Positions 1 to 9,619 of a DNA stretch of 64,000 nt are shown piece by piece; the first letter of the stretch is position 1; the number at the start of each line of letters is the position of its first letter. The notes under the pieces were generated by a model, which was not told the origin of the DNA, ran no database searches, and saw only the letters and a list, made by a program, of their open reading frames with translations. Made by a program: the position numbers and the translations under genes. The DNA is from Tetraselmis striata (lineage: Eukaryota > Chlorophyta > Chlorodendrophyceae > Chlorodendrales > Chlorodendraceae), in contig VCJN01002444.1 in NCBI GenBank assembly GCA_006384855.1, positions 1 through 64,000 of the forward strand, given 5' to 3'.

Positions 1-3000
1 GGACTGAAGCAGCGTGGCAGGGCTGCCCCGTCGCAATGGCGCCGACGAGCACGGCACACGGCTCCGGGCTGGACGCCAGTCTAAGCGGTGCGCGGGAGCC
101 GCCACTGTGCGGCGCGGCAGCCCGGTGCGCCTGGCTGCCGCTGCTGCCGCTGCCGCTGCCCTCCGCCGGCGGTGTCCAGCCAAACAGGGCGCCGCAGCGC
201 TGCACGTGTCGCCTCTGCTGCTCCGCCGACATCCTGGGGGAGTACTTCCGCCAAAAGGCGTGGAGCGCGTCGTGCTTGGCGACCCCTGCAACCACAGCCG
301 CCGCCGAGGGGAGGTGGGTTACACTGATTGCCGCATTGCCAGGCGGGGTGGGGCTGCTGCTGCTGATGCTGCTGCTGCCGGGCGGCCTGTTGCACCTTCC
401 CGCGCACGCAGTCCTCCCCGCAAACGACATTATTTTCGGCGCGATTATTTTCGAAACATCGCCACCATCGTACGACAACGTCATAATTTCCCTTAGGAAA
501 ACTCGGAGCACCTCAAGACGACCCTTGACCACCTACGTCGGTGGCATGCGAGGCGAGGAGTAGTCCCGGAGGAGCCCAACCCCTGCACGCTAATGTGGGG
601 TGATGAATGTGGGGCGGTCCGAGAGGTGGGGTACGCACACAAATCACTCGCGAAATGCCGCTTCGCATGCGGCTTGTATATGTCGACTTAATTGCGCGCT
701 AACTTTGCGCTGTATCCGTCCGTTGACCGGTTCAAGTATCGAATGCTGTTTCCGTACCGTAAGCTAGGTACCACAGGCCGGGCATCAGAGGATCACTTGG
801 CGGTGTACGTGCACCCCCGAGCAGCGGTGCGACATGTGCACGACACCCGCGCGGCTACACGGAGTCATGTAGTTAGGCGACCAGAGCGACAAGACAAACA
901 ATCAGCACTGACGCGCTCGGCGAATAAACAGCACTGATTACTGGGCCAATACGGGCATGTAGGCAACACCCGCGTTGCTATGTTGGTAGGTGCCACAAGG
1001 GCATAATGTTTATCGCGCACACCCCTTCTGGTGGGCCCTTTGAGCACTAGAAGCTCGCCAGAGTAAATGGATAATATACATAAATACTAAATAAGATAAG
1101 TAATAAACATATGCTGCGCATTGCATATATGAAGTAAGTTGACAGTTGCTGAATCAGCGATGCGTCGATTTTTCAGAAAATTTTAAAAGAACGGGTTCTA
1201 TATCACTGGCCTACAGTTCCATGAATTGCATTGCAACGGAAGTACCAACAGCGAGCGTTTGCTTTGCCAGAGTTTTTTTTTCCCATTACCAGCAGCGAGT
1301 AGCGAGAACCAGTACCAGTACCTCCGAACCGTGAGATCGTAATCGGACGGCTGTGTAATTAAGGACCGTGGGCGGGCGGGTGGATTATAGTACTTAGTAG
1401 TACATGCCAGTAGACAAGCGCTTTAGTAATGCACCTATAGGCCCGATCCGCTGCACTATACGGGTACCCGTACGGCAATAAAGCTCACCGCCGAAAAATC
1501 GACGCTTCGCTGGATTATAGTGTGCGGTTCGTAGCGGAAACATTTAGGGATCGATGGGCGCTGTGGGGGTCATTGTTGACGGCATTATGGCATGGTGGAC
1601 GTCACACGGCATGACGTGTGCCCTGCGATGGGGGTAGACGCCCCAACCTGGCGATGACAAGCGCGGCCGCCCCGCCTCCGCGTAGTGCCGCACAGTGTGG
1701 GAGGAGCCGTAGGCGATGGTGAACCAAGGCAGGTCCAGGAGGCGGATGAGGAGGTCGCGGTCCGTGCCCGCCCGGAGCGCCTCATCAAAGCAGCCGGCGG
1801 CCATGAGGGCATCCAAGCGCACGTACATGTTGCTCCCCTGGGTTGCCCACCAGGAAGTCGGCGGCGGACAGGGACACCGCGCCGCTGCGCAAATCGTCCA
1901 GCGCGGCGGGGCTTGGCTGCAGCTCCTCTCCGCCTTCGCCGTCGAGGCGGCGGAGCCCGCAGACCACCATGTGCACATGCGTGACTCGCGCGTGCTGCCA
2001 GCGCAAGCACACTGTTATTCTTTTGAGGCGAGTCGCTGCACAAACATGCGGAAACATAAAAAGGGGTTTGGGTTTGTTAAAGAGTTTGACAGGGTCTATG
2101 TTTGAGGTTCATAGACCCTAAACCAAGATAGAATAACAAGCCAAGCAGTATGTTAGGTTGGAGGTTGGCCAATTAGAAATAGATTAGAAGTAAAATAAAA
2201 TAGAAAATGCTTTGATAATTTGGTACTTGAAAGAAATGTACTGACAGATCTTCCTCAGTCGCATTGCGAATTGATTTTGGAAAGCACTCAGGACAGTGTT
2301 TGAGTTTGTATTATTGCCCATTTATTCAGAAAAGTATACGTGCATTTTTTGAAATTAGACAGCGATACAAGAAGGCCCACCGATGCGCCGCGATAATGAG
2401 GCCAGTCATTACGGTTAACGACTACGACTGCGATTTTGATAGGTAATCGTCCGCGTCACGTGATCCTTAGTCTGCGGTTTGATTTCACGCATAAAACATG
2501 TTTATGAATACGGTACGGGGAAGGATTCCAGTGACAGTGCGTTGTGTACGGGTAAGAATTACAAACGCCGCGTGTGCTATCAAGTGTACTGGACATGAAG
2601 GATTACGTCAGCCTTATTATTAGCGCGTTTATACAGTATATTACGATGTAACTTTCGCAAATGACAATTATTAGACAGTAGAATAATGCCAGAATGCAGC
2701 ATGATAAAATAGAAAAACGCTAGAAGGATGGCAAATCACGGCCAGGCACCGCAGTTGAAAATTGGTTGCCACGTTTTGGGTTTTAGGGCCCCATCTCCCG
2801 CTAGAACGACTCCTACCTCAGCGCTGCCGCAACGGGAGCCGTGTTGCTGCAGTGCGTCCGCGCATGCTTCCAGGTGGCGATCCTCCCAGGAGTCGTCGTC
2901 GTCCAGGATGGCGACCCAAGCACCTTCAGCCTCTGAGGTAAGGCCCCGGATGACGTGCAGCCCCGCGTTCCACGCCCCGCTGGCGCTGCGCCTGGTGCGC

Positions 3001-6000
3001 GAATTGTTGACAAACGATACGGGCACTACGTGGTCGTCCCGTTTGCTCCCGGCGCCGCCCGGGACACGCCCGAGCTGCCAGGTCCATGTGCCGTCAGCGG
3101 GGTCCCGCTTCACCAGACCCGCAGAGGCGAGACGCTGCTCCAGCTCCTCCCGTCCGACGTCGCAGTCCATCACCACCACCACGTGCCGCGGCGGCTGCGT
3201 CTGCTTCAGCACCGAGGGCAGGCTGCGCCCAAGCAACAGGTCGAGCCGGCCGCACGTGGCGATGAGCGCAAATACCGCGCCCGGCCGGCCCGGCGGAAAC
3301 AGGGGAGAGTCGCCCGCGCGCAATGCGCCGAGCGACGGGCGGAGGAGTGGAAGGAGCGGCGGGAAGTGTCGCGCCACCAGCGCCGTCATCGCACGCTCCG
3401 TGGGGATCCACGCCCGCTTGCCGCCCTGCACCAGCTGCGCGCCCCGGATGGCCACTTTCTCGCCGCCTGGGAAGGCGCAAATGCGGAGGGACTGCAGGAA
3501 GGGGTTGTGCCGCCCCGGTTGCGTGCGAGACTCCTGCGAATCCACCAGGACATTGAGTCTTTTATTGCGATGGGGTTTCTTCTTGCTCAAAGTCACTGAC
3601 CGCTAGGGCAGCCACCGCCTGGCAATCCCAGCCTGGGGTACGCTCCCGGGTGCGGAACCGACATTATTTCCGTTTTATTTTCGAATCACCGCCACCAGCA
3701 TGGTGCGAAAAACTTCGACATATTCCTTCGAGAAACTCGAAGCACCTCGAGACAATCCTTGACCACATCGGTGGCATACGAGGCTTGCCCACCAAGCATT
3801 CCCGGAGAAGCTCGGCGCACACACATAGTGGGGGGATGCATGCTGTGCATGTGGGGTGGTCCGAAACATTCGGTATGCGCACGTGTAACTAGCGAAATGT
3901 TGCTTCGCATGCTTCTCGTAAGATTGGACTTTATCCCACGCTATAACCGTTCGGTTTCTCCGTCCTACGACCGGTTGGTCAAATATCGTCTATCGTTTCC
4001 GTTCGACGAGCTAGGTACCGCAGGCCTCCCATACTACTGAAACTGCCCCAACCTAAAGTCCCCCCCCCCCCCCCCCCCTCCCCTGTCTGTACTACGGCAA
4101 CACTACGCCGGCCCATGCCGCACCCGGATCATAGGCAGAAAGAAGGCCCGCGGCCGCGGCACGTCCTCAAACTCGAGGGCCAGGGTCCATGCCCTTGCTC
4201 CGGCCATCTTGTGATGCAGCTGGTACACGGGCCTCCGATGGCGCGCACAGAACACGCGCGGCAGTGGGACTCTGAAACACCCTGGCGCTACTCCTTCACG
4301 AAGTAGCTGATTCCAACGGCAACATGGCGCACAGCAATGCTGGTGCAGAGCGTTGCAAGGGGATGGCATCCGGTGCCCATGGCATGTGGTCGGAAGCTCA
4401 TGGGCGGCGCAGAAACGACAGTCGATGGTTGACCCGGTCAACGGACGGATATGCCATCAACTTTGCGTGGAATGGAGCCGCAGCAATGGGAAGTGACATT
4501 TCGCAAGTGATTCGTGCGCATACTGTGTGTTTCAGACCCCCCACATGCATCACCCCACATTTTGCGCGCGGACCGGGCTTCTGCGGGAGTCCGGCGGGAA
4601 ATCTCAGCGGCAAGCTTCGAACGCCAACAACGTAGTCAAGGGTCGTCTTGCGGTGTGGCGAGTTTCTCGAAAAGAAAAGTTTTTGCTCAATGAGTTTCGA
4701 AAATGAAGAAAAGGAAATGTCGTTTGCGCGGGGTACTTCGCGGGCGGGAAGGTGCCACAAACCGCATGTGGATGCGGCCGCTTACGGTTTGGTCCCGCCG
4801 GAGCCGTCATCTGGCCTGAGCCGCTCCAGCCGGTAGCTCAGCGAGGAGTGGCGCTGCGCCTCCCCGAGGGATGCCCCTGTGAGTGGAAGGGTATGGAAAT
4901 AGGGCGCGGCATTGCCGACATCCAGGAACATGCGGATGGGCCCGGCGGTGCTGCGGAGGCATGTAGCAGGAGAGTCGTCGCCGGGGCGGGTGGGTGAGTC
5001 CTCAGCCTCATCAGCCCCTGGCATGTTGACTGCGCTGGCCTGGCAGCCGTCGTACCGCAGCATCATTGCAATGTTAGCTCTTAGCGGAATCGATTGGCCG
5101 CATCATCACGGACGCATTATTGGACTCATCAGTCTACTAGAATACTAGACAAGACTAGACTAGACAAGACTAGACTAGACTAGACTAGACTAGACTAGAC
5201 TAGAATAGAATAGAATCGAATGGAATAGAATAGAATAGAATAGAATCGAATCGAATGGAATAGAATAGAATAGAATAGAATAGAATAGAATAGAATAGAA
5301 TAAAAAATGGTTGATGACTTGGCCTTTTCTTGGAAATAAACACACAGATACATCTGCGAATCGATTTCAAATAGCACGAAGTACATTTTTTAGTTTGTAT
5401 TGCCCATTCAGCATGGACTGATTAGCGCTTGTTATCTGCAACTTTCGGTTGCGTACCGCACATTTAATAGCGATTGGATATTTTGACAGATCCTTGTTTA
5501 CGAGTAATATAATGATTCTTGCAGACCAGTACCAATATCCGCACGGGTACCAGTAATCACTAGGTAGCGCAGCAATCATACCAGTAGGTGGTTTTCCGGT
5601 ATACGTACAATCCGCCGTAGCCATGCATGATGTGAAGATCACACAATCCTTAGTACTGCGTTCAAACATTTCGTTATATTGAAACTGTAGCCATAATATT
5701 ATTTAGAACATGAGAATAATGGACTACATGTAAACATAATTGGGAAACGCCTGAAGGGTGGCAAATCAAACACGGCCAGGGTAGGCACCGCTGTTTCGAT
5801 TCGTTGCCACCTACGCGTTAGTATGTATGATATTATCCAAAAACCGCTACGGATCGATGTTGGAATCCCGATGTGCGAGCACAAGCATGTGGCGGAACAT
5901 CTACGCGCGAACTGACGTCGATGTTGCGAGCATACGACGTTGCGACAGCACGTGACAGTTTACACGTGACAGCTCCACTAGAACATGAAATACTGAACCC

Positions 6001-9000
6001 GCGATGTGTACATGTAATAGGTCACACCGCATTCGGCATTTGGTACGAAGCCCACCGCACGATCACGACATTCGATGTTTTACCCAATCAACGGCGGATG
6101 GAGACACCGTAAACCTCGTCGCGCGGAATTATGTTGAATCATCTGAGCGAAGTGCAAAGCAACACTTCGTCAGTTATTTGTGCGCATACCAAATGTTTCG
6201 GACCACCCCACATTCACCACCCCACATTACGCGCACGCTGGGCTTCTCGTCCGGGAGCGCTCTGCGGGTGGACCTCGTATGTCACCGTCGAGGCCAAGCG
6301 TCAGCTCGAGTTTCGGCGAGTTTCTCGAAGGACAACGATGACGTTTTCGCACAATGATGGCGATGTTTCCAAAATATAACGGGAATGTCGTTTGCGCGGC
6401 CTTTTTCGCGCGCGGGAGCGTAACTCAAGCCATGCCATTCAACACAAAGCTTTGCAATGTCGGGATCCCCAGGGTGTCGCGACATGCCTGTTGTTGACCC
6501 GTGAGCACGACTCACCAGGTCCGCAATCACAGCCGCGTGGCAATGATCACCCCCCTGCCCGATCTTGCAGGCGACCAGGTAACAGGTGTAACCCAGCGCC
6601 AACAGCAGCGCCTGCAGGTACACATTCGTCACCGCACACGGCCCTCCAAGCTTGGACTCGACATCCCTGCAGCAACACCATCATCACAACCATTGTCGTT
6701 AGCATCAGCGCCCCCTCTCCCCCCCCCCCCCCCCCCCCCCCCCAACCCCTACTCGCAACCCGTCAACCTCATCACCTATCATCAGCATCGCGAGCAGCAC
6801 AATCAGCATCGTCACTATTGTCATCGACACCCCCAACCGCCTCCCACCAGCGCCATCATTAACATTATCATCATCATCATCATCATCGCCATGTCATGGA
6901 CACCCTCAACCGCCTCTCGCCAGCATCATCAACAGTATCGTCATCAGCATCAGCCTCCCCCCCCCCCCCCTTTCCGCCTACCCGCAACCCGTTATCCTCA
7001 TTCTGAGCAACAACGTGAGCATCGTCATCATTGCCACTATTGTCTTCGACACCCCCAACCGCCTCCCACTAGCGCCATCATCAACACTATTGTTGCCAGC
7101 ATTAGCATCAACCCTCCAGCGCCCTCGTGAATAAGGCCAATCGCCTACGGCAATGAGCGTGCTGTGTTTGCCGCCACACCATTCCAGCGGGCAGGCAACA
7201 TCCGGAGACTGGTATACTGGTGGTAGAACTGACGGCGGTTGTCAAGGCGGCTGTCCGTACCGCTGTATTTCCTCTGGCGTGGGAGGCCTCCGCGGCCGGG
7301 TGAGCATCGTCATATTATGAAACGGCACATGTTCCAGGAACTTGGGGAGTAGTAGATCCAGCCATTGCCGTGTTGGACGCATTGGGCACACGAGGCCCAA
7401 ACTGACAACAAAGGTCTCCGCTTTTGCACGGGTCAGGCGGAGGTCGCGATCGTCACCCGCGTCATCACCGCCGCCCATCGGTCGTTCGGCGCTCTGCGTG
7501 CGGTCTCGGGTGTCTACCGGCGCCAGAGCAAGGGCCTCCCTCACGCGCCGCCGGTCGGCGTTTCTCTGCAGCACAACGCGTGTCTTGGCTGCGCAGCTGC
7601 CCACAGGACTCTGGTCAAAGATGTCCCGAAAGCAGCGCTCCTCATTGCCAGGATGGGTGATCTGAGTGGGAAGTGGATGGCGTAGGCTGGCCGCTGCCTG
7701 CACGCATGCGCGCAGCCCATGGTGCGCGGCATGCTCAGCAAGGGCAGTCAGCCACCGCTGCCCCACACCTTCTGCAAACTGGATCTTGCGGCGGCGCGCG
7801 AGCTCGGGTGGGAGCAGGTGCTGGAAGGCATGGCGCAGGAGCTGTTTCTCCAGCGGAGGGTCCGCCGGGTCCCGCAGGACGGTGAGAGTGTGCGCCTTGA
7901 GCTCTGCGGGAAGGCGCGGGATTCTATGTCAGGCACATCATCAAGGCAAAGGACACTGCCACAGTGCCACTTCATAACTGAATGTACTGGCGATCATTCG
8001 CTTTGGTGTTATTATTTGGTAGTATAATTGCTGGCCTGCGGTGCAAAGCTCACTGCATTATCCCGATATTTGATATTTGGCAGCTTGGTTGTATCACTGA
8101 ACAGATAAACTGCAAAACCAGCGCGAATTTAAGTCTGAAAATCATACGAGGAAAGTGCGAGGTGGCATTTCGCGAGTGATTCGTGCGCATACCGAATGTT
8201 TCGGACCACCCTAAATTTATCACCCCACAATGCACGCGCGCCGGGGTTCTCGGGAAATGCTCGGCAGGCAAGCCTCGTGTGCCACCAACGTTAATGCTTA
8301 TCGACGTGTCGCGAGTTTCCTGAGGGAAAACGGAGAAGCGTTCGCCCAAGATTGGCGATGTTTGGAAAATCAAACGGAAATGTCGTTTGTGCGCCCTTTA
8401 CTCCCGGAGTACCATAGACCTGCTAGTCGCTTCTAACGTAAATGTTTGGTATTATCGACACTGGGAATGGACTTGTCGCAGTGCTCAGTGGAAGAGGGTG
8501 GTGCATCACCTGGATCGATGCTCAGTGCTGCTTGTACGACTTGGGGGTCCATGAACGGCACACGCGCCTCGACCCCAAACGCCATGCAGGCGCGGTCCAC
8601 CCGGAGGAGCTCGCTCCCGTGTAAACCAGTTGTCAAGCGCCAGCACTCCTTGTGCATCGTGGCTGGATCGGTCCCATGGGAACGCTGCGGCCCGAAGCGG
8701 TCGTAGCCGCAGAAGAGCTCGTCGACGCCCTCGCCGACCAGGACCGCCCGCCCACCGCGCTGCCGGACAAAGCGCGCCAGCAGGAACAGCGGGACCGCCG
8801 CCCTGACCACCGGAACATCAAACGTCTCCACATGCCGAATGACATCCTCCAACGCAGCGAGCCCTTCCTCCACCGTGAAGGTGCACTCCAGCAGGTTCAG
8901 CCCCAGGTGCTGTTGCAGCCGGCGCGCCGCTTTCAGGTCCTCGGAGGAAGCATCCCCTGCCACCAATTGTTCGCCCCGGCGGCAGCTCAGCCACCGCTGC

Positions 9001-9587
9001 CAACACATCTGCAACAGGCATGTCCACTGCATCGAAGGCCGTGATGCCTAGCAAGGAAGTGCATTGCCCGTGTGTACTCAGGAATGGCATTTGCCTGCCA
9101 AGGAGACGGTGTATGCCGTGACAGGCGCCGTGCCGTGATGATGGCGTGCCATGATGGCCGCTACAATGGACGAGTCCAGGCCTCCTGAGAGCAGGACGCC
9201 AACCGATCCATTATCCGCCTGCATACGTCGCTACACCGCACCGGATACCTGACAGAAGACTGCCCGGCTTGCGTTCTCCATGTCGGTGTGCTGGAACCGT
9301 GTGTGGGGCAATGGCCATTGCGGAGTCTTGCTGGCGGTCAGTGGGGTGCCCAATGACCAGTACGGTTCAAACTCGAAACCACGCCCGGATGCTGACCCGG
9401 GCGCAGTGGAATGGCTGCGGGTGAGCGGTAGCTCCAAGAAGTGCCCGGGCGGCATCTCTTCAATCCGTGTACAATCCGGAGGGATAGCCCCCAGAGTGCT
9501 GGACACCCAGGTCAGGTGCTTCTGTTCTTGCTCGCCAACATAGATCGGCCTGGTAGTGGCAGTTGGCAACACAGCCTCAGACTCTCG

Positions 9588-9619
<32 letters not shown>

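Larger units (their letters stand above)
1..3285 (-). other. Module 3: family-2 glycosyltransferase (GT-A) domain
   Basis: Residues about 950-1250. AVFALIATCGRLDLLLGRSL and SVLKQTQPPRHVVVVMD are the GT2 nucleotide-sugar binding start; SGAWNAGLHVIRG and WVAILDDDDSWEDRHLEAC carry the acidic DxD-type metal site; FLVGNPG, MYVRLDALMAAGCFDEAL and TDRDLLIRLLDLPWF are the acceptor-side block; HYAEAGRPRLSSPG and FWRKYSPRMSAEQQRRH with CGALFGW close the domain. A Ser/Gly-rich tail follows to the window edge with no stop. The family uses inverting transfer from UDP- or GDP-sugars. In exon 1994-1648 the frame changes after FLVGNPG at a run of four C on the plus strand (1835-1838); one base too many there would explain the break. 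Confidence 0.85.
3350..7420 (-). other. Module 2: arylamine N-acetyltransferase-like domain
   Basis: Residues about 640-920. It opens with WLDLLLPKFLEHVPFHN, matching the NAT N-terminal helix and PF.N motif. All three residues of the family Cys-His-Asp triad can be placed: Cys in KLGGPCAVTN (exon 6666-6516), His in GGDHCHAAV (same exon) and Asp in MFLDVGNAAPYF (exon 5039-4786). The later part, YQLHHKMAGARAWTLALEF (exon 4271-4124) and HNPFLQSLRICAF (exon 3533-2817), follows the NAT beta-barrel. The cysteine motif is GGPC rather than RGGRCFELN of classical xenobiotic NATs, so it belongs to a divergent, bacterial-type branch. NATs transfer acyl groups from CoA; related enzymes release macrolactam chains. 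Substrate here is unknown. Confidence 0.8.

Noticed and set aside
81-563. Four overlapping ORFs at the left edge
   Set aside because: They are shadows of the GT2 terminal exon (285 to 1, minus strand, a different frame) plus repeat R1.
2728-3606. 292-codon plus-strand ORF
   Set aside because: It is antisense to the NAT/GT2 exon, which has strong domain matches and splice sites on the minus strand.
6392-7130. ORFs of 156 and 209 codons rich in His, Pro and Ser
   Set aside because: They lie in an intron of the minus-strand fusion gene and translate CAT and poly-C simple sequence.
9231-9233. Reassigned TAG codon (Gln), as in some ulvophyte algae
   Set aside because: psbQ ends in TAA and the kelch, USP, UspA and HMG genes end normally; a reassigned TAG and TAA code would make psbQ run on, and no other in-frame TAG is seen in the good gene models.
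9201-9260. A 30-base GT...AG intron that would remove the TAG in the synthetase module
   Set aside because: Too short for normal splicing, and the retained residues align with the family; noted only as a remote option.
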